Of a DNA stretch of 64,000 bases, positions 1-10,848 are shown in pieces. The translations under genes were made by a program, and so were the position numbers. Under the pieces are notes generated by a model, which saw nothing but the letters and a program-made list of their open reading frames with translations, ran no database searches and was not told the DNA's origin. The DNA is taken from assembly GCA_009801085.1 (NCBI GenBank), contig VNWV01000037.1:1-64000 (forward strand), given 5' to 3'. The DNA comes from Lasiodiplodia sp. COLG20 (Eukaryota > Ascomycota > Dothideomycetes > Botryosphaeriales > Botryosphaeriaceae). Every line of letters begins with the position of its first letter. The first letter of the stretch is position 1.

Positions 1-1
1 T

Positions 2-382
2 TTAGTTATTAATACTTTGACCCTCGTGCTCAGCATTAGCATGCCGATCGGCGTCTTCGTTGTTGTTGTCCTGTTGCTCAGCGGTATCATGATTGGAAGA
101 AAGATGGCGAGGCGAGATGTTTCCGGCTGGAGCGAGCCTTCTTCGAAGAGATGGTGGAACCTTTGGAGGGGAGGAGGGGGTCATATTCAGCTAGACGATC
201 AAGAAGGGCTGAATGTGCGGCGGGGGCGGTGCGAACTACCGGGCGAGGATATTGTGCGCGAGCTGCCGACTGATGTCAACATTCAGGAGATGGAGAAGAG
301 GAGGGAGTTGGTGGAGTTACCCGTGCCAACTCCTCCTGGAAGCCTACGGAGCGTGAGAGGGGGCGGAAGTCGGGGCACGTAG
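2..382 (+). CDS. ELP-tail single-pass membrane protein, member 1 (partial, cut by left edge)
   Basis: This is the C-terminal part of a membrane protein; the N-terminus lies outside the window. The visible part begins in the transmembrane helix (about 20 hydrophobic residues ending GIMIGRK). It continues into a basic, tryptophan-rich juxtamembrane stretch and a cytoplasmic tail with ELP, RELPT, NIQEM and VELP elements. The same order recurs in four other loci at 1215-1793, 7438-8120, 9010-9983 and 10849-11578, so this is a family member. Unlike the complete copies, the tail does not end in RSPVELE. After VELP it runs into an unrelated Gly/Arg-rich end, which suggests divergence or a shifted frame. 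The function is not known; the topology (extracellular Ser/Thr-rich part, one helix, short tail) resembles fungal wall-stress sensors, but this is only an analogy. Confidence 0.6.
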   Translation, partial: LVINTLTLVLSISMPIGVFVVVVLLLSGIMIGRKMARRDVSGWSEPSSKRWWNLWRGGGGHIQLDDQEGLNVRRGRCELPGEDIVRELPTDVNIQEMEKRRELVELPVPTPPGSLRSVRGGGSRGT

Positions 383-1214
383 GTAGATAAGGCAGAAGAT
401 GGACACCGTCTTTCGGCCGGCGGTGGCACCACTGGCGGTTGCGGTGTGAGCGTTGTTGTACTGTAATGCATGCTGCCAATTTTAGCGCGCAACGTATGCC
501 CTAGATGTAGCCTTAGCCCGAGACTCCTTATCAACGGGAGCTCAAACCAAGCGTTTCATGCTGTGGCACTGCGGTAAGCCGCACCACCGCTTCGAGCTCA
601 GCCTTGCCAAGCGCTGCCTCTGGTGCTACATCGGTCGGCTACTAGCGGCATCAGCCTTGCAACACATTCCAATTGGGGTATACACCAATCAGATAAGGAG
701 ACCACAGATGAGCCGCTTCCGTTTCGCGGCGTTCAGATCTGAGGTTTAAACAAACAACTTACTGGGAGAGTACAGAATTTTGCTCTAGCCTTTGTTTCTT
801 TCTTTAAAAAAAAAAAGAAATTTCTTATAGTTTGTCTTTTAGAAATCGTGCTTAGACTGACGCTAGTGCCAATACGTCTTCCAAAGCTTATGTGGATTAG
901 GCAAATGTGTGCATCCATCGGCATGCCGGTAGTACGCTCGGCAGTGAGCCGACCGCAGCCAGCAAGGAGATGAACCTATTTTTCTCCTGGTAATACTCGG
1001 CTGTTCCGCAAGCCATCCTGGCTGTGGCTGTGGAGGCTTCCTACGTTTCTGCCTTGGAAGAGGGGTGGCTTAAGAGGGTTGACATCAAGCCGTGACAGGT
1101 TTTGTCTTCACACCACTCATCACCCCAGCATGCAAAGAAACAAACAAAATATTCAGCATTTCCAAACCCTGCACATGAGGAGACATCTTTCTCATTCTGG
1201 AAGGGAATGCGATT
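383..1214. other. Intergenic, no gene seen
   Basis: I see no convincing coding exon here. The stretch holds an A-rich run near 806-820 and AT-rich sequence just after it, and probably the promoter of the next family member. The small open frames in it have no family resemblance. Confidence 0.4.
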
Positions 1215-1793
1215 ATGTCCGTTCATCCGAATCAAGACAACGCCAACAAATTTTCGAGCGCATTCGAGGCATATCAATCTGTTTCAACCTCAAACACCTT
1301 CCCGGCCCCCTTTCCATCTCATTGGCCCCCTTGGTCATTTAGTATAACCGGACCACCTCCATGGATAAGTGCATACATATCGACTTCAGTCAAGACCGCA
1401 TCTTCTACACCAGTAACAATATTCACATCCTTTGTTACCAAGTCCGCAGAAATACCTGCAGCAACCGCAATTTCGGTAGCCCCCACTCAGAACAGAAGTG
1501 GGCCCACGACTGCCACGGTTGCCTTAGCCGTTGGCATCCCAACCGGCTTGATCTTCATATCACTTCTCATCGCCGCCGCTTTCATATTTGGTCGACGAAC
1601 ATCACAATTGAAGAAGGATTGCCCCATAAAGATCCAATGGAAAGCTCGAAAACACGATCAAACCTCAGAACAGCAGGAGTTATCTGCGGATGGAGAGACG
1701 CACGAGCTTCCTACGAGATGTAATGTTCAAGAAATGCCAGAGGGAAGACAGGCTGTCGAACTGCCGCAAAGATCACCAGTTGAACTGGAGTGA
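1215..1793 (+). CDS. ELP-tail single-pass membrane protein, member 2 (complete)
   Basis: A protein of 192 residues read from an ATG at 1215. Residues 1-95 are Ser/Thr/Pro-rich, as in a glycosylated extracellular region. Residues about 98-122 form one transmembrane helix with a conserved core (ALAVGIPTGLIF...FIFGRR), followed by a basic stop-transfer segment. The tail reads HELPT..NVQEMPE..VELP and ends RSPVELE. This is the cleanest copy of the family and gives the reference tail. There is no clear signal peptide at the chosen start, so a short upstream exon may be missing. The role is unknown; anchoring at the plasma membrane with a cytoplasmic docking tail is inferred from topology only. Confidence 0.65.
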   Translation: MSVHPNQDNANKFSSAFEAYQSVSTSNTFPAPFPSHWPPWSFSITGPPPWISAYISTSVKTASSTPVTIFTSFVTKSAEIPAATAISVAPTQNRSGPTTATVALAVGIPTGLIFISLLIAAAFIFGRRTSQLKKDCPIKIQWKARKHDQTSEQQELSADGETHELPTRCNVQEMPEGRQAVELPQRSPVELE

Positions 1794-2177
1794 AGAGCAC
1801 AAGAGAACATGGTAACACTGGGAATCATGGTCCGTTCTTGTTGCTGAAAGATCATCTTCTTCGAGGGGGAGGAAGGGGTGAAGTAAGCGCATGTCCAAAC
1901 CAACCCCCGCCTCGACTTTAACCACATCTCGGTCGGACACCCATAGCTCACTGTGTCAGTTCCAGCACTGAGGAAACTCCTGGGCATACGAAAATATCGA
2001 CTTCGCAATAAAAAAAAAAAAAAAGAGAAGCGTGGTCAAGGTAGTTTTGTCATCGAAATCGTAACGGCTTGATTCATTAAACAAAGTAAATATACTCGAC
2101 TTTTTTACACATTATAGCCATTAATCACTCCGGACCTTCCAACCAACTCATTGCAAACCAGACTAGATGCGTTGCAA
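1794..2177. other. Convergent intergenic spacer
   Basis: This holds the 3' ends of two converging genes, with an A run near 2010-2025 and AT-rich sequence near 2080-2105. No gene is seen. Confidence 0.4.
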
Positions 2178-4579
2178 TCAGAAAGTGCCAGTCGTAGTCT
2201 GGCGGGTGTTCCAGTTGGAAGTGATGATGGTGCCGGCGGCGATGCTGGACGGGTAAGCCATGGCACTGCCGTATCTGCCCTGGGAGCTGTAGTCTGCAAA
2301 GGAGTTAGCATAAAAGAACAACAAAAGAAAAGGGAAGCGGGATCCTTACCATTCAACTGCTGGCCCACCGGCGCAATGTACCCCGGAATCTGGGGCGCAT
2401 ATCCACTCCTACCATTGTTATACATGGTGTAGTACCTCATCTCCAGCACACCACCCCTGTTCTCGTAGACGGTGAGGTCGAAGTGGTACAGGCCGTTCGC
2501 ATTCTCGTTGGAGCCGAGGTTGTACTCAAACACGATCTTCCTGTTCGGCGCATCGCCCGCCACGCGCGCGCTGATGTAGTGGCCAGCGGCGGGATCGAGG
2601 CGGAAGTCGAAGGGGGCGTAGAAGCCCTGGTAGTACAGGCGTAGCAGGTCCCAGCTGCCGTCGCTGCCGTACGGGTTCTGGAAGCACAGCCAGCCGTTGC
2701 GGTCCAGGCTGATCTGGTTGTTGCTCATGCCGGTGATGGAGACGGAGAAGGGGAGGGTGAGCAGGGCTTGTTGGTAGGTCGGGTTGTTGGCGCCGGCGAG
2801 TTGGGTGGAGCTGGGGGCGGAGGTGTAGACGGTGGTGGTGGTGAAGACGGTCCGCGTGGTCGTCGTGGTCGGGTTGATGGTGGTCAGCGCGGTGGCGAGC
2901 GTCGTGGTGGCCGTCGTAGTGATGGTGCCGGTGGCGACGCGCGAGCAGGCGGCTGAGATCTTGAGAGGCGACCAGTTGCTGACGCCGGCGGGGGTGGCGA
3001 CGGCGTTGACGCGCTTGGCGAGCGTGGTGGGGGTGGGGTCGACGACGATGGTTGCATTGGAGGCGGTGATGGTGGCGGCGGGCGGGGGAGGGACGAGGTC
3101 GGACGACGCGGTGATGTAGGAGACGATGATGGCGTTGCTGTCGTCGGTCGCGGAGTCGCCGTCATCACGTCTCTGGAAGCCACCGGTGGCGCTGGTCACG
3201 GTGCGGGTGGAGGTGGTGCTCACGGTCGAGGTGGAGAACGAGGTGATGGTACGGACCGGGCTGACGGTCGAGGTGGCGGTCGAAGTCGGGGCCGAGTAGC
3301 TGATGTACGAGGTGCAGAAGCGGCCGCCGTCGGACTGCAGGGCGGCGAGGTTGGTGTCGGTGACGGGCTGGAGCTCGGGCTTGGAGTAGAAGAAGCTCAG
3401 GCTGTACGTGTACTTGGTCATGATGGCGTCGTTCCACGCGACCGTGTTGGTGGCGTATTCAGCGCCCCAGGCAGAGGTGTACATGGTGCACATCTGGCCG
3501 ACGACCGACGACCTGCCCGTGTTGCGGTCGGTGACGGTGAGCTGGTAGGTACCGAAGCCGGCGCAGAGAGGAGTGTAGCCGGAGGAGGGAGGGTGGGCGA
3601 CGTTGTATGCCGTCTGGGCCTCGCAGGCAGCCGAGCAAAGGGCGACATCGAAGGGGCCGTCCTGGAAGAGCTTGTAGCCCATGTACGTCCAAGTGTTGGA
3701 CGCATCCCAGAGAGGGGCGTTCATCGCGGCATTACCCAGGTTGAGAGGAGCCGACCAGCCCGAGATGGTCTTGCCGACCCTGTTGGAAGTGTATGCGTTC
3801 GAGCCGGCAATGGCCACCTCGAAGCCAGCACGCCATTGGCCAGTATTGGTTGCCGTGCGGTCATCCAGAGCACTGCCCCAGAACGAACACTTGACATTGG
3901 CAAAGGCCGCAGGGTTCTCACAGCCAGTGCCGGGCTCAATCGTGGGGTCCCTCTCGAAGTAGATGTTGAACGAGAGACAGCCCTCCTTGCTGTCACACTG
4001 GTTGGCGCAGTACTGGACGTCGTAGCCGGTATCAACAACCGTGTAGCCCAAGTAGGCGTAGGCGCTGCTGGCACCTTGCAGGTTGACAAAGTTGTTCTGG
4101 TAGCCCGAGGGAACCGAGGCAGCCTTGGCCACATCGGCCATGGTCGTGTCGGCGCGGAAAGCGCTGGCACTGCTCACATCGATATCGTAGTGGCTCTCGA
4201 TGGTGGCTTGGCTGTCGCAGGCGGCACGCCTCTGAATGTCGACGAAGTGACGCTTCTCCACCGTGGCGGTGGAAGTCGGGGCGGCGGCATCACCATCCTC
4301 ACCGGCGGCGTTGATGGCGACAGAGGTAGCAGCCGGGAAGACACTCAGCGGCGTCTCGGACTGGTCAGCCTTGACGGCAGCAATGGCCGTGGGCGTGGCG
4401 TAGGGGATATCCTGAGAAGAGACACCCTCGATGGTCGAGTAAGTGGGAATCTCAACGTTGGCCAGGAAGTCAATTGGCAGAGCGTCAGGCGTAGCGCTGG
4501 ACGGGGCCTCGGTGGTGGCTGCGATTGGTTTGGCAACAGCCAATCCCGCAAGAAGGGGGAGGAGGGCGGCGGAGTGCAT
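2178..4579 (-). CDS. Secreted, Ser/Thr-rich protein with PAN/apple-like segments (2 exons)
   Basis: Exon 1 is 4579-2350 and exon 2 is 2293-2178; the 56-nt intron has GTAAGG, a GCTAAC branch site and TTTGCAG. Splicing gives 781 residues and a sensible end (..TTTGTF); unspliced reading runs into an unrelated tail. Residues 1-17 are a signal peptide (LLPLLAGLAVA). KR and RR pairs near residues 109-117 look like processing sites. Two cysteine-bearing segments follow (YCANQCDSKEGCLSFN and LCSAACEAQT), similar to PAN/apple-like repeats of fungal surface proteins. Next come Thr/Ser-rich linkers and a C-terminal beta-rich domain with an SLDRNGWLCF core, which recalls GLEYA/nidogen-like sandwiches. 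It is probably a cell-wall or secreted protein; the ligand is unknown. The 56-nt intron near the 3' end is the only one found. Confidence 0.75.
2294..2349 (-). other. Intron of the secreted protein gene
   Basis: The donor is GTAAGG at 2349, the branch-like GCTAAC lies about 10 nt before the acceptor, and the acceptor is CAG at 2296-2294. Removing it restores phase (2230 + 116 nt = 782 codons). Confidence 0.8.
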
Positions 4580-5911
4580 TATTGCAAATGGGCTGAGCGC
4601 CTAAAGATTGGCTGTGTTGCAGTAATCACTGAGTGCTTGATGAGAAACAAAAGTGCCGCTCATCACCGTCTTCTTATAGAAAACAACACCAAGGTGTTTG
4701 CCAGCAGAAAAAGACCCTAGACATCCCACAGGATCGAAGTCAGTCGCGTGGACCCTACTGCCAAGCTTCGCGTGGAGCAGAAGCGAGGGTCGGAAGACCC
4801 AACCGAGCCAGCTGAGCAGCCATGATCGGAGCAAGGTTGGCCCTATACGAGGGGAACGTGCTGGAAGCGGCTCCAGCCGCACCGAATCCGGCTAGGATAT
4901 GGGCTGAGGAGCGTATAGCTGCAAGCAATGCGGTAAACAGTGGAGCTCGGACTCGGTAATTCACTAGCTAGAGGGCTGTTTACCTAACCTATCTGGAAAA
5001 TGCCGTTAAGGCTCCAAGTCGAGATAGTAGCCTGGAACTGATTCGATACTCTTCTGCCAAAGCGGTAAGGTGTGAACACTTTTGGCAGTCATCTGGAGAA
5101 AATCAGAGCCGTAGTCTTCTCGTCGGTGACCAGAAATAGTAGCGTGTGGGAAGAGCCGGTGAGGTATGGTACAGAACCTGCCAGGCGAGCCTAGAACTCA
5201 GGTACATGGCGGCTGTGGCTGTATTCACAGGCTATGCTTAGCTACGTGTCCGAGAGCGCTAAGCCTACTCGGGCAAGACGTCAGCTTTAATTTTAAGCTA
5301 AATTCAGCCGCGGATCGGCCCAGCCATGATTCTAGGCCCTTAGCTCTTGATTCCGGTGAATTGGCAGCAGAAATTCGGCAGTCTGCGAGCTGGAACGGTC
5401 CGCATGACTTCCATAACAGAGCTTCCCGTACCCCGGTGGCGGTGTGCTCTCGGTACTGAAGAGTACAGCCTGGAAGCGCCACACTTTTCTCGTGGCTTTC
5501 TCAGCCCATCGTGGCGCAAAATCCTCCGAGACTATCGTGACGCCTCAGCGGGTATCTCCTTCACCACACCGAATCTGGGCGGCGGAGGCGCCGAAGTGTT
5601 GCGGCTCATACCGCGAAAAGGGGGCTTCGATTGGAAATGCCATCGGAATTCTCGGAGCCATCTTTTTCACCATGGAGCAGCCTCGGGGATTTCTCTGTCC
5701 GATGAGTCTTGAGCGAAGTCGTCGAATTTGCGTTGGTGTTGGGTGTGGGGAGAGAAGTGGGTGACTAATGTCCGGGGTTTTGAGTGGCCGGCCCGCGTTT
5801 GGCGACGTCATGGCCGTTCGCCCGCGGCCGTTGCCCACCACCACTGTCTTTCGCGCGCCGTCTCAACCACGAACCAGCAACCCATCCACCGAGCATGCCT
5901 AATCGCACATC
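4580..5911. other. Intergenic, no supported gene
   Basis: This 1.3-kb stretch lies between the divergent secreted-protein and radical SAM genes and should carry both promoters. Several open frames of 80-120 codons overlap each other on both strands, but none shows a domain or a coding-like pattern. I call none of them. Confidence 0.4.
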
Positions 5912-7198
5912 ATGTTCTGCACGAAACCTCTCGTCCGCACGCGGCGGCTCGTACGGCTAAAACCCATCACCGCCGCCGCTGCCGTCCACAATAATACCCG
6001 CCGCAGCTACGCGACTCCACCTCCGCGACGCCCGCAGCCGCCGCATCTCTCCAATCTCCACCGCCCACGCCTCCCGCCGCCATCGACCCAGCAGCGGCAG
6101 TCGCAGCCGCAGCCGCCGCAGCACCGCCGGCCCCTGCACCTCGCGCCGCCCTTCCTCCTCGACGACTACATCCCGCGCTACCTCCTGCTCGACGAGCGGC
6201 GCGCCGCGCGCAAGCGGGCCGCGGCGTACGCGCACCTACGCAACTGCAACCTGTGCCCACGCAAGTGCAGCGTCAACCGGTACGAGACGACGGGCGTGTG
6301 CCTGATCGGCGCGCTCACCGTCAAGGTGAACACGATCGCGCCGCACTTTGGCGAGGAGCCGTGCTTGCAGGGGCACAACGGGAGCGGCTCGGTGTTCTTC
6401 AGTGGGTGTAATTTGCGGTGTGTTTTTTGCCAGAACCACGACATTGCGCACCAGCGGAACGGGTTCGATCTCACGCCTGAGGAATTGGCGGAGTGGTTTG
6501 TCAAGTTGCAGACGGTGGGGAGGTGCCATAATGTGAATTTGGTGACGCCCGAGCATGTCGTGCCCCAGGTTGTGCTTGCGATTCTGGCGGCGAGGGAGAT
6601 GGGGTTGAGGATTCCGATTGTGTATAATACCAGCGCGTTTGATAGTCCGGAGAGTATCGAGTTGTTGGATGGGCTGGTCGATATCTATTTGCCGGATTTT
6701 AAGGTCTGGAAGGGGAGTACGAGTCGGAGGCTGTTGAAGGCGGATGGCTACACCGAGGCCGCGATGGAGAGCGTGAAGCTGATGCATCAGCAGGTCGGCG
6801 ACTTGTGCTTCACGGCTGATGGCATTGCGAAGTCGGGCGTGTTGGTGAGGCATCTCGTCATGCCCGGGAAGGAAGATGAGGGCGTGGAGATTATGAAGTG
6901 GTTGGCTGAGAATGTGTCGAAGGACCTGTTCGTCCACGTCATGGAGCAGTATTTCCCGCGGGCTCATGTCGGGAAGAAGAAGAGAGGTGGGAAGCAGAAG
7001 AAGGAGGAAGAGGCTGAGGATGAGGTGACCGAACCTGGAGGTGTCAAGGCGGATGAGAAAAGAAGTGAGACCGTGAGGTATCAGGATATCAACCGGCCAG
7101 TGAAGGACGAGGAGGTATCAATCGTCAAGAAGGCTGCCCGGGAAGCAGGGCTCTGGCGCTTTGTGGAAGCTGCTGAGCATGGTGGATTCAATATATGA
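5912..7198 (+). CDS. PflX-like radical SAM Fe-S protein, mitochondrial targeting likely
   Basis: An uninterrupted 428-residue protein starting at ATG 5912. Residues 1-75 are rich in Arg, Ala, Ser and Pro with almost no acidic residues, like a mitochondrial presequence. A first cysteine group, CNLCPRKC, lies near residue 111. The radical SAM cluster signature is in GCNLRCVFCQNHDI near residues 165-175 (CX3CX2C), followed by the conserved LVTPEHVVPQ segment and a YLPDFKVW strand. This architecture matches the bacterial PflX family (COG1313), annotated as like pyruvate formate-lyase activating enzyme but of unknown substrate. The ladder would bind a 4Fe-4S cluster and S-adenosylmethionine. A Lys/Glu-rich insertion of about 45 residues (about 353-393) interrupts the C-terminal part and is absent from what I know of bacterial forms. 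No pyruvate formate-lyase gene is adjacent. Confidence 0.85.
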   Translation: MFCTKPLVRTRRLVRLKPITAAAAVHNNTRRSYATPPPRRPQPPHLSNLHRPRLPPPSTQQRQSQPQPPQHRRPLHLAPPFLLDDYIPRYLLLDERRAARKRAAAYAHLRNCNLCPRKCSVNRYETTGVCLIGALTVKVNTIAPHFGEEPCLQGHNGSGSVFFSGCNLRCVFCQNHDIAHQRNGFDLTPEELAEWFVKLQTVGRCHNVNLVTPEHVVPQVVLAILAAREMGLRIPIVYNTSAFDSPESIELLDGLVDIYLPDFKVWKGSTSRRLLKADGYTEAAMESVKLMHQQVGDLCFTADGIAKSGVLVRHLVMPGKEDEGVEIMKWLAENVSKDLFVHVMEQYFPRAHVGKKKRGGKQKKEEEAEDEVTEPGGVKADEKRSETVRYQDINRPVKDEEVSIVKKAAREAGLWRFVEAAEHGGFNI

Positions 7199-7437
7199 AT
7201 ACCGATGGACAAAATAAAAATACCAGGCTTGAAGACGACGGCTGTTCTCTTTGTACCGATCTGGAAACATTCACCTTAACGCCCGCCGTCGGTGACCTAA
7301 TTCGTAGGTCTAGCTTTGCATGCACATCTCAGGCCGCTTGCGCCTTCCCGATAATTCAGGGGATGTCGCTCCTTGCTATGCTGATATTTGTTCATCTGTA
7401 CAAGTGCTCCGCGGTTATCTGCCTGCTCTCAAATCAA

Positions 7438-8120
7438 TCACTCAAGCTCCACCGGAGACCGTTGTGACATCTCGACCGGTTTCCTCTCCTCCGGCAGTTC
7501 CTGGATATTGTACTCTATTGGGAGCTCTTGTGGTGATCCGTCGGTGGGTAGTTCATGCTTCTCCTTGGGTGTTGACTGGTAAAATTGGTCTTGTTTCTCG
7601 GAAAGCTGCTTGCCTCTTGAAGGCTTTCTCCAGAAGCGGTGCCATATGCTATGCTTTTCGGATGTGGCTGTCCGTTGGCCAAGCATGAAGCCAACAATGA
7701 CAAGTATGATAATAAGAATCACGCCGGACGGGATCGCGACGCTAAGAGCGACCTTTGTACTGGAAGACATGCCCTTGTCCGGAGTCGGCGTCATTGTGGC
7801 AGCCGGTGCTACGGTGGCAGTTTGTGTAACCGTAGCACCTTGTGTGACCGTAAGGCCTGGCATTGTTATGTACGAGATATACCACGAGGTGTGAATTACT
7901 GTCGAACTGATGGTTTTTCGCCGGAGACCGATGGAGACAGGGTAATTAAGGACGTCGTAATCTCGTAAGGGGGTCTCTGCACGAGAGTAACGTCTAAATC
8001 GCGTGCCCGAATGATTTCCACAGGTGCAGTCGGCTCTCCATGCCATTCATGATCGTTCAATGGGGTAGAGCTGAGCATCATTGTAGATGGTAGGCTAGGC
8101 TGAAGCGAGTGGTGTTTCAT
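7438..8120 (-). CDS. ELP-tail single-pass membrane protein, member 3 (start/exon structure unsure)
   Basis: The 3' part, read from 8046 to 7438, contains a Thr/Val-rich ectodomain end, a transmembrane helix (ALSVAIPSGVILIIILVIVG) with GQRT boundary, and a tail HELPT..QELP..NIQELPE ending RSPVELE. The likely true N-terminus is in another frame (8120 or 8081 down to about 7960): its TMM..L.DH..E....IRA pattern matches the start of member 4. An unplaced intron or a frameshift near 7950-7910 must therefore join the two; I could not find a join with correct phase. Function unknown; see member 2 for the family layout. Confidence 0.55.
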
Positions 8121-9009
8121 TCTGTGAAACTGAAATAGCGAGATGGCAGTGGTTACTCAATATATTTCCTCGACTTTCCAAAGAATTGCTGGAATGAAAA
8201 GTAACTGTCTTGTTCAGATAACGAGAGTCGCACGGTAGTGATCGTAAAGAATTGTGGCTTGGAGGACGATTGTTTGGAGAGGCTTGCTGTGATAAATACC
8301 AGGGAAAGGGTGCGTGCAACCACTCATACTTCAAAATGAAAAAATAGTACAGCTTCCTTTTTGCTTACGGTGCGGCGCGTCTTACTTGCAGAGGTGTACG
8401 GAGAGGGGCACATGCTTCCGTCGGCGCTTTTCCTGTAGGGGACCTAAACAGTACCTCACGTTTATTATGACCAAAAAAGCGTTTTTACATCGTGTCAACC
8501 TCCTTACAATCTTAAACGGAACCAGTTCAAATTTTCTTGCTACCAACTACTCTGATTTGCGTTGCGCACAGTACATACAAAGCGTAGTATAAGGTCGATG
8601 CACCCCCCTGCAAGGCTGCAAGGCTGATGCATATCTGTTAAGAATGCGAGGTGGACTAAGTGCGGGGTTCGGCTTGTTGTTGTACCACCACACGATACAC
8701 TTTAATGCAGCTGTCTCTTCTGTCCAGGGCTGATTTAGGCTGTGTCCAATGCTCATGCCGCATTTCACGTTTTTAGATTGTAGTACAGATTACCGATGAC
8801 GAAAGACCGCCAATTATCCTCTGTAGCCCCCTACAAATCCAGGCCTTCATCTCCGCCTCACAAGGCAGACATGCAAGAGGCGGCACCGGCAACGACAAAG
8901 TAAGCCGTGTATTTACATTCTTTATTTCTTTTTAGGCGATATAGCTCCTTCCTATTATTTTGTGTATGCGCAAAGCGCCATAATCTCACTTGTCTTCCTT
9001 TCAAACCCT
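8121..9009. other. Intergenic, no gene seen
   Basis: Upstream of member 3 and downstream of member 4. Short open frames only. I see no RNA gene and no repeat with a clear partner, although the stretch around 8630-8770 resembles 10440-10590 in short patches (aacactttgatgcagc-like and gaccgttcattgcccc-like phrases), consistent with duplicated flanks of members 3 and 4. Confidence 0.35.
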
Positions 9010-9983
9010 TCACTCCAGCTCTGCAGGAGATTCTCGCGGCAGCTCTACCGCAGATCTTCCTGTGACATCCACTGGAGATTTCTGTGGCACTTCCACCACT
9101 GTTCGCTCCTCCGGCAATTCCGCCATTGTTTGCTGCTCCGGCAATTCCTGAACATTATACTCCGTTGGGAGCTCTTGAGGCAGCTGATCTCCCGATAGCT
9201 CGTGCTTCTCCCTGGAAGTAGAGAGACACAGCCTCTCAGGCGTCTCAGAATCTTGCTTGTCTTCTCCAGCTCTCTTCCAAAAACGACTCCACCCCGTATT
9301 GACATCTTCTCTCTCTGATTGGCTGCTCGTCGACCGAAAATGAAGCCGCCAATGACAAGTATTATGACAAGAATTATGCCGACCGGGATTCCCACGCCGA
9401 GAGCGATCTTCGTGTTGGTGGACATGCTTACGTCTTGGGCCGGTGTCGCCGTAGGCGCTGCGGCCAGTATTGTTGAGACAGTCGTCACTATTACCTGGAC
9501 GGATGGCGTCTGACCGGGGGCTGATGCAGATATAGTGATAATGGATGTCAGTACTAACTGTGATGGGCTGCTGGTAGTATCTGAGGTGAAATCTTCCCCA
9601 TCGAGGATTCCCCCTGTGTTGAACGATGTGTGCCGTTCTTTCGTTGTGGGTGGCCATTGGCGGGGGTAAATGGCATGCGACCGTGAAGAAGATTGTGCTG
9701 TGTCTAAAAAGTTGGATATCACCGGATCAGCATTAATTTTAAAAGTTAAAAGTATTGCGTCTATACCTTCTGTCTGCATGCCTTTCTGTTCGAAAGCGGC
9801 TTCAGCAGCAGGCCTTGTGGAAACAGTATGCGTACTATCATCACCATCTCGAAGACGACTTTTGATCTCTTCGGAGTTCAGTAAGTGGATTAATGTCTCT
9901 GAAGCCCTTATGAGTCCTGAAGGTTGAGTTAAGCTTTCTTCTTGGTCGGCATGGTCCAACGTGACGGAGCCAGACGCCATCAT
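9010..9983 (-). pseudogene. ELP-tail membrane protein, member 4, frameshifted in a CT/AG microsatellite
   Basis: From ATG 9983 the frame encodes a long Ser/Thr-rich ectodomain and a transmembrane helix (IALGVGIPVGIILVIILVIG..FIFGRR). Directly after the helix the tail continues in a different frame: WSRFWKRAG.., HELSG, QELPT..NVQELPE, AELPE, VEVPQKSPV and a final SPAELE. The switch coincides with a pure CT run at about 9307-9316 (AG run on the coding strand), so a 2-nt slippage is the simplest cause. Translated as it stands the protein keeps its membrane anchor but gains an Arg/Ser/Trp-rich end instead of the ELP tail. A 63-nt in-frame piece (about 9774-9712) has intron-like ends (GTATAG...TTTTTAG). 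This copy has the longest ELP tail, with five repeats. Confidence 0.6.
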
Positions 9984-10848
9984 CGTTTGTGGTGATCCGC
10001 TTTGGAGCAATCAATTTTCGGTGCATAGACGAGAACGAAAAGTGTGACCGTTGAATAATTTACCAAGGAAGTCAGGTATGGCGGGAAATCATCTGCAGCT
10101 GGCGAGTATAATAATGTGGTAGGGAGACCAGGCCTCCCGACCTTGCGACCAGTAAGTGGCGATGCATTTGGCAGGCGGGGCCTCCCAAAATAAATTCGCA
10201 ATGAAAGGATCCCTGAAGCTGCTTGTGTTCCCGAACGAGAATTGTGCGAGTTATACTACTAGAGTTTAGTGTAGTGTAAAACGAAGCACCTGTACATGTA
10301 AATGCGGATACGGGTTCCACCACTTGGCACCAGGCTGAGTGAAAACATGGTAGCCAAAGGGGGCGGAAGCAGGCGACTCGCTCTGGTAGCACTGACCGTC
10401 TTTCTTAGTGAAGTCAAATGGGGTATTTGGCATGCAAATTGCATTTTTAGGATCAAGCTAGCTGTTGTATCACCACACGAAACACTTTGATGCAGCCTTC
10501 TCTTCCTTAGGAGGCTGTTCGGGGTTACTTGTCGCGTTTTTAGAATGTAACACAAGCCAGCCCCTTTTACACCATAATTGGACAGGCAGATTACCGATGA
10601 GGCAAGACCGTTCATTGCCCCGCTTTCCTGTATCTCCCTACATATTCAAGCCTTCACCGTTGCTCCCACAGGATAAGCATCCCGATGGCAGCACTGAGAA
10701 ATCTATCGGATCTTGATCCTCCTTCACCTAAATGTTCACATATTCTACTTTTCCCAAGCGTCGTATGTCCTGCTTTTTCTCTTGCTGTACATTCACGAAC
10801 CCTCATATAGCCCCCTCGCTCCCTCCTCATCGTCAACCTCCCGAATCT
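9984..10848. other. Intergenic, no gene seen
   Basis: Between members 4 and 5. It resembles the 8.1-8.8 kb spacer in short phrases, consistent with duplication of family units with their flanks. No exon with family similarity is found. Confidence 0.35.

Noticed and set aside
3593..4720. Long plus-strand open frame (375 codons)
   Set aside because: It lies entirely antisense to the secreted-protein exon, is Gly/Arg/Val-rich as expected from the shadow of a Thr/Ala/Ser-rich gene, and has no domain.
5347..5712. Plus-strand frame of 121 codons upstream of the radical SAM gene
   Set aside because: Overlapped by other random frames, no domain, no splice partner; probably not coding.
6236..6967. 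Minus-strand open frame of 243 codons
   Set aside because: It is the antisense shadow of the radical SAM gene, whose conserved motifs prove the plus frame.
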